Notes: generated by a model from the sequence alone, not told the origin. DNA of 64,000 nucleotides from Streptomyces sp. TS71-3 (GCF_018327685.1 NZ_BNEL01000003.1:2108001-2172000); one strand, 5' to 3'; shown: positions 1 through 10,185, counted from the first letter of the stretch. A program made the numbers and translations.

Positions 1-1
1 C

Positions 2-816
2 GGACTCGCGGTCTGCGGTGCCGTGTTGCAGACGCTGACGGGCAACGACCTGGCCGATCCGTATCTGCTCGGGATCTCCGACGGAGCCGCCGCAGGGGCG
101 GTGACCGTGATCGTCCTCGGCGTCGGGGCCTCTGGAGCCGCGGCCGCCGGAGCCGTCTCGGCGGCTGCCTTCGCCGGCGCTCTGCTCGCCGTTGTCGTCG
201 TCCTGGCGCTGGCGGGAGCCCGTACCTGGTCGCTGCCCGCTGCCCGCACCGTGCTCGCCGGAATCGCGGTGGGGCAGATGTGCGGGGCGTACACGTCGTT
301 CGTCGTGCTCGTTCTCGGCGACCGCGACGCGGCGCGCGGTGTCATGGAGTGGACGCTGGGCTCGGTGGCCGGGGTGCGGTGGCACACCGCCGTCTTCCTG
401 ATCGCGGTGGCCGTGGCCGGCACGGTGATCACGACCTCGTCCGCCCGCGATCTGGACGCCTTCGCCTTCGGCGAGACGGCCGCCCGTTCCGTCGGCGTGC
501 ACGTCGAGCGCACCCGCTGGACCCTCGTCGTCACCGCCGCACTGGTGACCGCGTGCCTGGTGGCCGACACCGGTGTCATCGGTTTCCTCGGCCTGGTCGT
601 ACCCCACATGGTGCGCCTCGTCTGCGGCCCGCGCCACGCGCTCCTGCTGCCCGTGTCGGCGCTGCTGGGCGCATCCCTGCTGGTGGCCAGCGACGTCGTG
701 GCGCGCTCGGTCCTCCCGGACCAGGAGATTCCCGTCGGCGTCATCACCGCCGGACTCGGAGCGCCGTTCTTCGCCTGGTTGCTGTGGCATCGGGGGCGTG
801 CCGACGGGAGAGCGCG

Positions 817-820
<4 letters not shown>
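2..820 (+). CDS. FecCD-family iron-chelate/cobalamin ABC transporter permease (5' end outside window)
   Basis: This is the inner-membrane channel subunit of an ABC importer for an iron-siderophore or corrinoid-type substrate. The frame is open from base 2 and the visible 272 residues lack the N-terminal helices, so the start lies upstream of the window. Family hallmarks are the early NDLADPYLLG segment (family consensus NPLADPYLLG) and the late GFLGLVVPHMVRL loop that contacts the ATPase, with about seven hydrophobic segments between. The stop overlaps the GTG start of the next gene as GTGA, so permease and ATPase are translationally coupled. Substrate cannot be read from sequence; the ferredoxin/chelatase-like gene that follows hints at corrinoid or tetrapyrrole chemistry, which is inference. 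Confidence 0.88.
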
Positions 821-1628
<808 letters not shown>

Positions 1629-1632
<4 letters not shown>

Positions 1633-2381
1633 TGAACCCTCCGCCCCCAAGCCCGTCTTCCCGCCCCTCCGCAACGGTCCTGGTCGGCATGTCGATCGCG
1701 GAAGTCGACCGCCGCGGCGAACTCCTGCGCGCCGCGGCGTCGCACGGGGCCACGATCGCCTTCCTGCAACAGGGCGACCCCTCCCTGTCGGCGGAGCTGA
1801 CGGGACTGGCCGACGCCGGAACCGGGACCATCACCCTCGTCGGCGTCCGCCTCGCGAGTTCAGGACCCGCCCAGTCCTGGCTGCGGCGGATCGCGGCGTA
1901 CTGGTGGCGCGAGCGCGCGGGCCACCGCCCCGACCTGCTCGTCGCGACGCGCCTCGCCGACTCGTTGGACGCGATCGCCGCGGTGGCGCCGGAGACGAGG
2001 CCGATCACCGGCCGGGAACCCGGACTGACGTCGGCGGCCTGGGAAGAGGTCACTCGGCACCGGCACCAGGTCAACGTGTGCCGCGGGCCCCGCTGCACGG
2101 CCAAGGGCGCGGAGGGGGCACTGCGCGCCCTGCTGCACAGGCTGGCCGAATGCGGCCTCGGCGACGACGACGTCCAGGTGCTCCAGACCGGCTGCCAGTT
2201 CCCCTGCAACCAGGCACCCGTGGTCAACGTCCAGCCGGACGACGTCTGGTACGGGAAGATCACCTCGGCCGTCGCGGACCGCATCGTGACGGAACACGTC
2301 GTCGGCGAACGGCCGGTCGCGAGCCACCGCCTCCCGCGCCACCGGAAGGAGGGGGCCATCCGTGGCGCCGACTCCCCGTAG
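1629..2381 (+). CDS. CbiX-like / thioredoxin-like [2Fe-2S] ferredoxin fusion protein
   Basis: A 250-residue cytoplasmic protein of two parts. Residues about 15-120 resemble the sirohydrochlorin-chelatase (CbiX-like) fold; this is suggested by pattern and is weak. Residues about 145-215 form a thioredoxin-like [2Fe-2S] ferredoxin domain with the cysteine pattern VCRGPRC then TGCQFPC. The same ferredoxin fold is attached to cobalamin-pathway chelatases in other bacteria (family knowledge). The gene starts inside the stop of the ATPase gene, so it belongs to the FecCD operon; a role in handling an imported corrinoid or metal-tetrapyrrole is inference. Two ATGs are adjacent (1629 and 1632). It could instead be a stand-alone redox protein. 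Confidence 0.7.
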
Positions 2382-2466
2382 CGCTGCACGATTGCCTCAC
2401 ACCCGCCGACCTCACGGGAGGAGTGCACCTACCGGCTCGGCCACGCCGTCCGGCACCGAGGGGCGT

Positions 2467-3291
2467 TCAGCGCACGGCTACCAGGAGGGCGTCGCTGGTG
2501 GAGCACCAGGCCTGGCGGACCTCGTCGAAGCCGGCGGCGCGGAGTGCGTCGGTGTGCCACCGGACCGTGGTGGGGCGGTCCCGTTGCTCGGACCCGGACG
2601 GCGGGCGGCGTGGGTCGCCGAGGAGCGTGAAGCGCTCCCGGGTGACTTCGGCCAGTGCCGGCTCCTGTGCGGCCGCGGTCCACCAGGCTGCCCAGTCCTG
2701 GGCCCCGGCGTCGCGCTCCCGGGCCATGCGGGCCTCGTGGAACGCCTTGACCGCGGCGTTGATCCGCGGCGCGGACTCGTCGGTCATGTGGTCGGCGTTG
2801 AGGAAGACTCCGCCTTCACGCAGCACACCCGCCAGCCGGCCGTAGAGGATGCGCAGTGGTTCGGTGTCGAGCCAGTGGAGTGCGGTGGCCGTCACCACCG
2901 CGTCGTAGGTGCGGTGCGGCAGCGCCTCGGGCCACGCCCGGTCGGTGAGGTCCGCGGTGACGAACTCCACACGGCCTTCCCCGGCGAAGTGGCCGCGGGC
3001 GATGGTCAACAGCGCGGGGTCGAGGTCCACGCCGGTGCTGCGCGCGCCGGGCAGCCGCCTGAGCAGGCGGTCGGTGATGCTGCCGGTGCCGCAGGCGAGG
3101 TCGAGGACGGTGGGTTCGGGGCCGGTGAGGGCTTCGAGGACGTCGAGCATGACCCGGAACCGCTCTTCGCGGTCCGGCATGTACCACTCCTGCTGCCGGT
3201 CCCAGCTCTCCTGCCACTGCCGCCAGCCGGCCGCGGCCTGGCCGCCCTGCCGGTGCGTGGTGGTCCGCGGCCCCGGGGCCGTGTCCGTCAT
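2467..3291 (-). CDS. class I SAM-dependent methyltransferase
   Basis: A 274-residue soluble methyltransferase. Motif I VLDLACGTGS binds SAM, followed by the acidic loop GVDLDP, and motif IV is represented by DAVVTATALHWL, close to the trans-aconitate/UbiE-like class. It is the last gene of the minus-strand transporter operon, and its ATG overlaps the stop of the dual ATPase gene (ATGA). That coupling suggests it modifies the transported ligand or a precursor, but no substrate can be assigned. The gene ends 85 bases from the convergent ferredoxin gene; I saw no strong hairpin between them. Confidence 0.85.
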   Translation of the reverse strand: MTDTAPGPRTTTHRQGGQAAAGWRQWQESWDRQQEWYMPDREERFRVMLDVLEALTGPEPTVLDLACGTGSITDRLLRRLPGARSTGVDLDPALLTIARGHFAGEGRVEFVTADLTDRAWPEALPHRTYDAVVTATALHWLDTEPLRILYGRLAGVLREGGVFLNADHMTDESAPRINAAVKAFHEARMARERDAGAQDWAAWWTAAAQEPALAEVTRERFTLLGDPRRPPSGSEQRDRPTTVRWHTDALRAAGFDEVRQAWCSTSDALLVAVR

Positions 3292-5372
3292 GGTGTGCCT
3301 TCCTGCTGGTGCTGGTCCTTCTGCTGGTTCTGCTGGTTCTGGTGGTCCTGCCGGTTGCTGGAGCTGTCCCGCATGCCGCGACGCGGACGTGTTCCGGTGG
3401 CATGGCCGGTCCTTCCCGGCGGGATGGTGGTACCGGCCCGGCCGGAGGGCTCGCCCCCGTCCTTCCGCCTCGAACCCAGGTGCTCCGCCTCCAGCAGGAG
3501 GCGGGTGGCCTCGGCACGGGGTGCGGCGAGCACCTTCCGGCAGTCGCCCTGCTCCACGATCCGCCCCCCGTCCAGGACCAGCAGCCGGTGGGCCAATGCC
3601 CGTACGGGGGCGAGGTCGTGGCCGATCCACAGCACAGCGGTGCCCGTTTCGCAGCGCATCCGCTCCACCTCGTCGAGCACGAGGCCGGCGGCGCGGGCGT
3701 CGAGGGCCGTGGTGATCTCGTCGCACACGAGCACGTTCGGGTGGGCGAGGGTGGCACGGGCGAAGGCGGCGCGCTGCAACTCGCCGCCGGACAGGGATCC
3801 CGCCGGGCGCTCGGCGACACGCTCGCTCACCCCCAGCCTGCACAGCAGGCCGACCGCCTCCTCGACGGCGCCCGACGGGGCGAGGCCACGCAGGCGCACG
3901 CCGGTGCGGGCCACCTGCTCCAGCACGGTGCGCCGCTCGTCGAAGGACCCGCGCGCCTCCTGCCAGACGTACTGCACCCGGCGTCTGCGTTCCGTGTCAC
4001 GGTGGCGCAGGACCGGCAGCTCGGCGCCGTCGAGCCGCATCCGTCCCTGCCATCGCTCGTGCAGTCCGGCCACGCAGCGGGCCAGCGTGGTCTTCCCGCT
4101 CCCGGACCTCCCGACGATCGCCAGGCACTCGCCGGCGGCGAGGCCCAGGCTGACATCGTGCAGGACCTCTCCCCTCCCGTCGGAGCGCAGGTAGGCGGAG
4201 AGGCCGTGGACGTCGAGGAGCGGCGGCGTGGGGCGCTGCCCAGCCCCGTTGACGACGGTGCCGTCCGAACCGCTTCCGGAACCTGCGGACGGTGTGTGCC
4301 CAACGGTGGTCACGGGCTCGACGGCACCGGCAGCCGCACCGGTCCGGCCCGTCTCGGCGGTCGCCGCCGCGGGCCCGGCAGCGCGGGGGGAGCCGTCTCG
4401 GGCCGACGCGGCGAGCGGGGCCGTGCTGTCGCCGCTGGGCAGGAGACCGGCTCCTCCCGCGGCCACGACCCGGCCGTTCTCCAGCAGGACCACATGGTCG
4501 GCGAGGGCGCGCACCAGCGCGTGGTCATGGCTGAGCAGCAGGATGGCGATGCCCTTCCGGGCCAGCTCGCCGAGTTCGCGGGCCAGGCCGAGGCGGGTCA
4601 CGGTGTCGAGCCCGGTGCTCGGCTCGTCGAGGATCAGCGCCCGGGGGCCGCATGCCAGGGCCTTGGCGAGGGCTACGCGCTGGCGCTGGCCACCGGAGAA
4701 CTGGTGCGGGAAGCGCCGGAGCACCCCTCGCTCCGGGGGCAGTTGGGCGCCGAGCAGCGCGTCGGTGGCGCGCCGGCGCGCATCGCGGCGCCGTTGCCGG
4801 CCTCCGCCGGTCTCCGGGTCCGCGTGGAGCCGCGCGAGCTCGGTGAGGACGGCTCCCACCCGTCGGGCGGGGTTGAGGGCGCCGCCCGGGTGCTGGGGCA
4901 GATAGGCGACGGTTCCGCCGCGTACTCCGGCGGCCGCCGGAGTGGGCCCCGTACCGTCGACCACCGGGATGCCCGCCACCTGCACGGCCCCGCTCAGCCG
5001 GACCCCGGGCGGTGCCTCGCCGAGCAGGGCCAGGGCGGTTGTGGTCTTGCCGCTTCCGGACGGTCCGACGAGGGCCGTGACGGTCCCCGCCCGCATGGTC
5101 AGGTCCACTCCGTCGAGCAGAACGGCCGAGGCGGCGGTGTGCGCCGTCAGACCGCTGACCTCGATCACTGGCGTGACGTTGCCCTCGGTGGCGCGGCCGG
5201 GGCTGGGGAGCCGGCCTCCGTGCGACGGCGCCCGGTCGGGAAGCCGTGCGGGGCGGGACTCGGCGGTGGCCGCGTCCGGCCGCGCGGGCCGTGCGGCGTC
5301 CGTGGGGAGTGTCCCCTTGCGGGAAAGGCCGCTCGGGGCATCCCGTTCCGCGCTGTGGCGGTGCCGTCTCAC
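3288..5372 (-). CDS. dual-domain ABC ATPase of oligopeptide/nickel-type importer (DppDF-like, copy 1)
   Basis: A 694-residue protein carrying both ATPase domains of an Opp/Nik-type importer. Domain 1 has Walker [10 protein letters not shown] at 103-111, signature FSGGQRQRV and Walker B ALILDEPSTGLD; a low-complexity Ala/Gly linker follows, then domain 2 with [18 protein letters not shown] and VLVCDEITTALD. The C-terminal tail is rich in Gln and Asn, encoded by imperfect CTG/GTT repeats at about 3305-3350. The GTG start at 5372 overlaps the permease stop; the first 65 residues are low-complexity, so a start near 5168 is possible. The paralogue at 29131-31707 carries the same two ATPases fused to the permease. 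Confidence 0.88.
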   Translation of the reverse strand: MRRHRHSAERDAPSGLSRKGTLPTDAARPARPDAATAESRPARLPDRAPSHGGRLPSPGRATEGNVTPVIEVSGLTAHTAASAVLLDGVDLTMRAGTVTALVGPSGSGKTTTALALLGEAPPGVRLSGAVQVAGIPVVDGTGPTPAAAGVRGGTVAYLPQHPGGALNPARRVGAVLTELARLHADPETGGGRQRRRDARRRATDALLGAQLPPERGVLRRFPHQFSGGQRQRVALAKALACGPRALILDEPSTGLDTVTRLGLARELGELARKGIAILLLSHDHALVRALADHVVLLENGRVVAAGGAGLLPSGDSTAPLAASARDGSPRAAGPAAATAETGRTGAAAGAVEPVTTVGHTPSAGSGSGSDGTVVNGAGQRPTPPLLDVHGLSAYLRSDGRGEVLHDVSLGLAAGECLAIVGRSGSGKTTLARCVAGLHERWQGRMRLDGAELPVLRHRDTERRRRVQYVWQEARGSFDERRTVLEQVARTGVRLRGLAPSGAVEEAVGLLCRLGVSERVAERPAGSLSGGELQRAAFARATLAHPNVLVCDEITTALDARAAGLVLDEVERMRCETGTAVLWIGHDLAPVRALAHRLLVLDGGRIVEQGDCRKVLAAPRAEATRLLLEAEHLGSRRKDGGEPSGRAGTTIPPGRTGHATGTRPRRGMRDSSSNRQDHQNQQNQQKDQHQQEGTP

Positions 5373-6256
5373 TGCGTCCCTCCCGCCGTGCGGGCCAGAC
5401 CCGGTCGGGATGCCGCGAGGGCTTGGCGTCCAGGGCTCTTCGATCGCTTGAGCAGGGTGTCCGTCAGCAGGTTGAGGCCGACGCTGAACATGACGAGCAG
5501 GGCTGCGGGAGCGCACACCGCCCAGGGCTGCACGAGGAGGGCCTCCCGGGAGGCGGCGATGGTGACACCCCAGTCCGGGGAGGCGGGGTCCAGTCCGAGG
5601 CCCAGGAAGTTGGCGGCGGCCACGGTGAAGACCGCGGTGGGCACCCGGGTCCCGACATCGGCGGCGACCACCGGCAGGATCTCGCGGCCGATGTGGCCGA
5701 AGAGCACCCGGGGAGCGGACTCGCCCTGCATCCGCATCGCCTCCGCCACGGGCCCGCTCGCGGGATCCAGGGCCGCGGACCACACCAGCCGCGCCACGAC
5801 GGGGACGTTGATCGCCGCGACGGCCAGTGCGATCGCGGCCGGCTCGCCGCGCCACCGCACACCGACGACACTGATGACGAGGAGAGACGGCAGTGGCAGC
5901 AGTATTTCCACCGGCCTCAGCAGCGACTCGCTCAGCCCCCCCCGCCGTGTCACGGCCGCGGTCAGGCCGAGCGGTGCACCCACCGCATAGGCCACGACCA
6001 CCGCGCCGCAGGCCATTCCCAGAGCGCTCGGCCCGCCCCGCATCAGCAGGCCCAGCACGTCGCGGCCCAGTCCGTCCGTACCGAGGAGGTGGCCGTGGCC
6101 GGTGGCGTACGGTGCTCCGCTTCCGGCGGCGACCATGCCGGTCAGGAAGGGGCCAGCCACGGCGAGCAGCACGGGTACCGCCAGGAGCACGGTGGCGGTC
6201 GCCATGGTGATCGATCCCGTGGCGAGGCCCCACCGCGGGGGAGTGGCACGTCTCAC
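5369..6256 (-). CDS. oligopeptide/nickel-type ABC permease, DppC-like (copy 1)
   Basis: Second membrane subunit of the importer, 295 residues with about six helices. The family signature GTDGLGRDVL is near the N-terminus and the EAA loop (EAMRMQGESAPR and following residues) contacts the ATPase. The GTG start at 6256 is chosen because it overlaps the stop of the upstream permease (GTGA); an ATG further out at 6292 would lie inside that gene. Its stop in turn overlaps the ATPase start. The tight packing implies a single transcript running from the binding protein at 8744 to the methyltransferase. Confidence 0.88.
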   Translation of the reverse strand: MRRATPPRWGLATGSITMATATVLLAVPVLLAVAGPFLTGMVAAGSGAPYATGHGHLLGTDGLGRDVLGLLMRGGPSALGMACGAVVVAYAVGAPLGLTAAVTRRGGLSESLLRPVEILLPLPSLLVISVVGVRWRGEPAAIALAVAAINVPVVARLVWSAALDPASGPVAEAMRMQGESAPRVLFGHIGREILPVVAADVGTRVPTAVFTVAAANFLGLGLDPASPDWGVTIAASREALLVQPWAVCAPAALLVMFSVGLNLLTDTLLKRSKSPGRQALAASRPGLARTAGGTQ

Positions 6257-7200
6257 CGCAGGAGCTCCGTACGCGGCGCCAACCGGTGGCACACCAGGTC
6301 AGCCAGGAGGTTGAGGAGCAGCGCGACGGCGGCGAGTGACAGTGTCAGTGCCTGCACGGTGGGCACGTCCCGGCTGCGCACCGCGTCGATGAGCGCGGTC
6401 GCGGCGCCGGGAACGGCGAAGACCGCCTCGACGACGAGGACGCCGCCGAGCAACTGGTCACCGGTGTGCGCCAGCTCCTGCACGGCGGGGACGGCGGCGT
6501 TCGGCAGCACATGGCGCAGTACCAGACGGAGCCGCGGCACACCGAGCCGCCGCGCCTGGACCGTGTAGCCCGCTCGCAGGGCGGTCACGGTTCCGGCGCG
6601 GATCTGCCGCGAGAAACGGCACACGGTCCTGGACAGCACCACGGCGACGGGCAGCACGAGCAGCGCGGGGCGGGTCAGCAGGTCGCCGCCTTCGACGCCG
6701 ACCCAGGTGGACGGCAACCAGCCCAGTCGCAGGGAGAAGAGGGCGACCAGGGCGAGCGCGAGCACGAAGTCCGGCACCGAGTCCAGTGCCAGCATGGCGG
6801 CGGAGGTCACCCGGTCGACACGCCCGCCCTCACGCAGGCCCATAGCCAGCCCGAGGAGCAGCGCGAGCGGCAGCAGGAGCACGGCCGTCGCCCCGGCGAG
6901 GGTGGCGGTGACCCCCAGCGAGCCCGTGACGACGCCGCTCACCGGGCCGTGTCCGACCAGCGAGGTGCCCAGGTCCCCGCTGAGCAGCCCACCGGCCCAG
7001 TCGGCGAAGCGCGCCGCGAAAGGGCGGTCGAGACCCATCTGGTGGCGGAGCTCCGCGATCTGCGCCGTGCCGGCCTGTTCGTTGAACGCGGTGGCCGCGG
7101 CATCACCCGGTAGCGCCGAGGTCAGCACGAAGACGGCGAAGGCGAGCACGGCGAGCTGGACGAGCGAGAGCAGTAGACGCCGCAGTGCGTAGCGGAGCAC
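6253..7200 (-). CDS. oligopeptide/nickel-type ABC permease, DppB-like (copy 1)
   Basis: First membrane subunit of the importer, 315 residues, starting GTG-Leu-Arg-Tyr. The N-terminal helix is followed by the characteristic LPGDAA segment, then DRPFAARFADW and GDLGTSL, all typical of DppB/NikB. The length is identical to that of the paralogue at 28187-29134, and both begin LRY and keep the same landmark segments, so the two transporters are clearly related by duplication or parallel acquisition. The start lies two bases beyond the binding-protein stop. Substrate is unknown; Opp/Nik-type systems carry peptides, nickel or metal chelates. Confidence 0.9.
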   Translation of the reverse strand: MLRYALRRLLLSLVQLAVLAFAVFVLTSALPGDAAATAFNEQAGTAQIAELRHQMGLDRPFAARFADWAGGLLSGDLGTSLVGHGPVSGVVTGSLGVTATLAGATAVLLLPLALLLGLAMGLREGGRVDRVTSAAMLALDSVPDFVLALALVALFSLRLGWLPSTWVGVEGGDLLTRPALLVLPVAVVLSRTVCRFSRQIRAGTVTALRAGYTVQARRLGVPRLRLVLRHVLPNAAVPAVQELAHTGDQLLGGVLVVEAVFAVPGAATALIDAVRSRDVPTVQALTLSLAAVALLLNLLADLVCHRLAPRTELLR

Positions 7201-7202
7201 GC

Positions 7203-8744
7203 CTAGTCCAGCCAGACGGTGTCGAACCGGGCCCAGTCAACGGTGTTCGGCGGCGCCGGCCGTACGCCGTGCAGCCGGGAGGAGACGGCGTTCAGCCACT
7301 CGGAGTGCCCCCACAGAAGCCGTCCACCGCGGTCGCGGACGGTGCGCAGCAGACTTCCGTACTCCGACGCGCGCCGGTCGCCGTCGGTGGTGGCCCGCGC
7401 GTGGGCGAAGGCGGTGTCGAAGTCCTTGTGGCTCCAGGCGGTGACGTTCTGCGGGGCACCGGTGAGGAGGCGTTCGCTGATGTAGGTGGGGATGGGCATG
7501 GCGCCGCACCGGTGGCTGCCGATGGTGCCCTGGGTGAGCAGGTCGGTGAAGTACGTCTCCGGAGCACCCGTGGTGACCTCGACGCGCAGGCCCGCCTCGC
7601 CGGCCTGGTCGGCGAAAAGGTGCGCGGCATCCACGAAGGTGTCCGCGGCCGTCGAGGTGTAGAGCGTGATCCGCTTGTTCAGCACGCCGGACTTCCGCAG
7701 CAGCCGCTTGGCCTCGCCGAGGTCGTGACCGTGTTGCGGGACGTCCTCGGGGTAGTACCGGTACCCCTTGCCGTACATGTCGTTGCCGATCTCGCCGCGC
7801 CCGCCGAGGACCACGTCCACCAGACGCCCGCGATCGGTGAGGAGCTTGACGGCGAGGGCGGCGTCGGGGTCGTCGAAGGGGGGACGGTCGGTCTTCAGAA
7901 CGAAGCCCTCGGCCCCGCTGCGCGGCGTGGCGACGATGCGCACCCTCGCGTCGCCCTGGACGACCCGCGCGAAGGTGGCGCTCATCTCATGGGCGTACTC
8001 CACCTCGCCCGCCCGCACCGCGTTGCCCCGCGCCTCGGTCTCCGCCGAGAGGATCCGCACCGTGTCCACGTGGGGCGCACCCTCCCAGTGGTCGTCGAAC
8101 CGGTGGGCCGTGAAGGAGCGTCCGGCCTCGAAGGACCCGAAGCGGAACGGCCCTGTGCCCACCGGGTGTGCCGGATCCCGGTAGCCGCGCCGGACGATGG
8201 CCGTTCCCGTCATCCCCAGCAGGGACGGCAACTCCGCGTCAGGCCGCCGCAGTGCCAGTTCAACGGTGTCCCGGCCGATGCCACGGGACTTGCTGAGGTC
8301 GATGACGGACAGCGAGGTGCGGGCCAGGTGGTCGGCGGCATTCGGGTCCTGGATCCGGGCGAGGCTGTAGAGCACGTCGTCCGCGTCCAGGACATGGCCG
8401 TCGTGGAAGGTCGCCTTCCGCAGGGACAGCCGCCAGACCGTGCAGTCGGCGTTCGGCTCCCAGCGGAGGGCCAGCCGGGGCACGGGACGCAATCTCGCGT
8501 CCAGGTCCACAAGCCGGTCGAAGACCGCCTTGTGCCGGGCGATGTCGACGAACTGCCGCTGGGCGTGGGGGTCCATCGTCTCCTTGGCCCCAGCCCCCGG
8601 GAACACCGCCCGCACCGTGCCGCCCCGCCGGGGCTTGCCCGTCTCCGTGCCCCCGCCGCCGGATGGTCCGCAGGAACCGAGGAGGCCCAGGGCTCCCACG
8701 CCCGCGGCCATGCCGAGGAACTCCCGGCGAGTGCTGACCGGCAC
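7203..8744 (-). CDS. extracellular solute-binding protein family 5, Tat lipoprotein (copy 1)
   Basis: Substrate receptor of the importer, 513 residues. The N-terminus carries a twin-arginine motif RREFL at residues 6-10 and a lipobox ending at Cys25, so it is probably exported folded and lipid-anchored. Family-5 binding-protein features include DPHAQRQFVD, a PVGTGPFRF segment and a C-terminal APPNTVDWARFD block shared with the paralogue at 26641. The GTG at 8744 is chosen because it precedes the Tat signal and follows a purine-rich stretch; the open frame continues to 8813. The AT-rich region just upstream probably holds the operon promoter. Confidence 0.85.
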   Translation of the reverse strand: MPVSTRREFLGMAAGVGALGLLGSCGPSGGGGTETGKPRRGGTVRAVFPGAGAKETMDPHAQRQFVDIARHKAVFDRLVDLDARLRPVPRLALRWEPNADCTVWRLSLRKATFHDGHVLDADDVLYSLARIQDPNAADHLARTSLSVIDLSKSRGIGRDTVELALRRPDAELPSLLGMTGTAIVRRGYRDPAHPVGTGPFRFGSFEAGRSFTAHRFDDHWEGAPHVDTVRILSAETEARGNAVRAGEVEYAHEMSATFARVVQGDARVRIVATPRSGAEGFVLKTDRPPFDDPDAALAVKLLTDRGRLVDVVLGGRGEIGNDMYGKGYRYYPEDVPQHGHDLGEAKRLLRKSGVLNKRITLYTSTAADTFVDAAHLFADQAGEAGLRVEVTTGAPETYFTDLLTQGTIGSHRCGAMPIPTYISERLLTGAPQNVTAWSHKDFDTAFAHARATTDGDRRASEYGSLLRTVRDRGGRLLWGHSEWLNAVSSRLHGVRPAPPNTVDWARFDTVWLD

Positions 8745-8794
8745 CTTGCCCCCCACTCGCGTCACGAACGCTGAATGTGCAAGAGATTTGTATC

Positions 8795-8809
8795 TGCACA
8801 TCATTTGCG
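8795..8809. promoter_or_regulatory. candidate Fur/Zur-family operator (7-1-7)
   Basis: The 15-base element TGCACATCATTTGCG lies about 50 bases upstream of the binding-protein start in a markedly AT-rich patch (8770-8820). Its halves match each other as an inverted repeat at five of seven positions, and it agrees at 11 of 15 positions with the actinobacterial Zur consensus TGAAAATCATTTTCA as I remember it. The wider 8745-9264 gap holds only this patch and the tandem repeat at 9193. The match is weak and chance is not excluded. Confidence 0.25.
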
Positions 8810-9192
8810 ACAAGAGATGACCACACGCGGGACGGATACGTCAACACGACGGAAGAGGCCAGCTCACCGCCCGCGGGCAGGGCGGGGCCGCGCAGCGTGC
8901 CCGATGCGGGGGTTACCACCGTCATGCAGTCGTCACGCCGGTCTGGCGGTTCGGCGACACCAGGTCCTGGCCTCCGTCAAGGGCTGATGCGGCACGGGAT
9001 ACCGCCCGGGGGACCGTCCCGACGTCGGCGAGGAATGCTCCTGGTGAGTCTCGGAGGGTGAGCTCATGAGGACTGATCACCGCCGACGGCTACGTGCACC
9101 GGAGTTCCGATGCGCAGATCCGTTCGTTCCTCTCCCGCAGGACCGGGATGTCGAGCCGCTCCACCGATGCCCGGATGAGCGGATTCCACTCG

Positions 9193-9236
9193 CTGCACGC
9201 TCCCTGTGCTCAGTCTGCATGCTCCCTGTGCTCGGT
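9193..9236. repeat. two adjacent 22-bp direct repeats upstream of the Met-rich membrane gene
   Basis: Two directly abutting 22-base copies (9193-9214 and 9215-9236) share the core GCTCCCTGTGCTC and differ at two positions. They end 28 bases before the ATG at 9265. Twenty-two bases is two helical turns, as expected for tandem regulator sites, but a simple duplication is equally possible. I do not see this repeat upstream of the paralogous genes at 20500 or 35219. Confidence 0.4.
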
Positions 9237-9264
9237 GAGTCGCGGGTGTCACCATGAGGTGGCC

Positions 9265-10041
9265 ATGACCGTCGGATGGTTCTGCCGGGCGTTACGGGCC
9301 GCGGTGTTCGCGGCCGTCGCCGTGCTGCTCGGGGGGCTGGGGCACCGTGCGATGTCCGGTCTGCCGCTGCCGTGGTGGGCGCCGGCCGCCGGTGTCGCGG
9401 CGAGTTTCGCGGGCGCCCTGTTCCTGGCCGGCCGGGAGCGCGGTGCTCCGCTCGTGGTGGGTGCCCTGGTCGCCTCCCAAGCGGTGCTCCACGTGCTCTT
9501 CACGCTCGCCCAGGCCACGGTGGACGGTGCCCGCGCGGATTCCGGCACGACGGGAACCGGTCCGCCGCCCGCGGTCGGCTTCACGCACGCGATGCCCACC
9601 GCCCCGGGCGGTACGCACCCGCCGGGGGCCATGTCGCGTTCGATGGGTGCCATGCTCCCGGGCGAGGGCATGATGGCGATGCCGGCCGGGACCGGACCGG
9701 CCGAGGGGCTCCGGCAGGCGGGGCACGTGCCCGGTCTCATGGATGCCATGCCCCACCTCATGGGCGGCATGTCGCCGGTGGGCATGCTCGGCGTCCACGC
9801 CCTGGCCTCACTGCTCTGCGGGCTCTGGCTCGCCCGCGGTGAGCGGCTGGCCTTCCGCGTCCTGCGCTCGCTCGCGTGGCGCCTGCTCACCCCCGTGCGG
9901 CTCGTGCTCCGCGCCTCCGCGACACCGAATCCGCCGCGGCCCGGGAGCCGCCACGAGGAGGCGCACGGAGCACCGAGGCTTTTGCTGCTCGCCCACAGCA
10001 TCACTTCCCGGGGACCGCCCGGACGGTGCGCTGCCGCCTGA
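9265..10041 (+). CDS. Met-rich membrane protein with C-terminal RGPP motif (paralogue A)
   Basis: A 258-residue integral membrane protein of a family that occurs four times in this window. The N-terminus RAAVFAAVAVLLGGLGH forms the first helix, two further hydrophobic segments follow, then a long extracytoplasmic-type loop (about residues 95-180) very rich in Met with some His (MPHLMGGM, MGAMLPG and others), a last helix with the motif LWLARGE, a basic tail and a terminal SRGPPGR. The ATG at 9265 has GAGGTGG just upstream. A SigC-like sigma factor follows after 145 bases on the same strand, exactly as for paralogue B. Copper binding by the Met loop is inference, as is a sensing or anti-sigma role. 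Confidence 0.75.
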   Translation: MTVGWFCRALRAAVFAAVAVLLGGLGHRAMSGLPLPWWAPAAGVAASFAGALFLAGRERGAPLVVGALVASQAVLHVLFTLAQATVDGARADSGTTGTGPPPAVGFTHAMPTAPGGTHPPGAMSRSMGAMLPGEGMMAMPAGTGPAEGLRQAGHVPGLMDAMPHLMGGMSPVGMLGVHALASLLCGLWLARGERLAFRVLRSLAWRLLTPVRLVLRASATPNPPRPGSRHEEAHGAPRLLLLAHSITSRGPPGRCAAA

Positions 10042-10185
10042 CGGCAGCAGGTTCCCCCGGATCGGTGCCGGCGGCATACCGCCCGCACCGATCCGGGCAC
10101 GGCCGCGTGCCCTCACGCGGCCGCCCCCACCGTTCGCGTCCGGGCCGCGCAGGTCCGCGGGCCGGCTCCCCGAGAAGGATCGCCT

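Noticed and set aside
8814..8960. Looked for a second cobalamin riboswitch before the copy-1 importer
   Set aside because: The invariant CCCGCCACTG and AGCCAGGAGAC blocks are not present on either strand.
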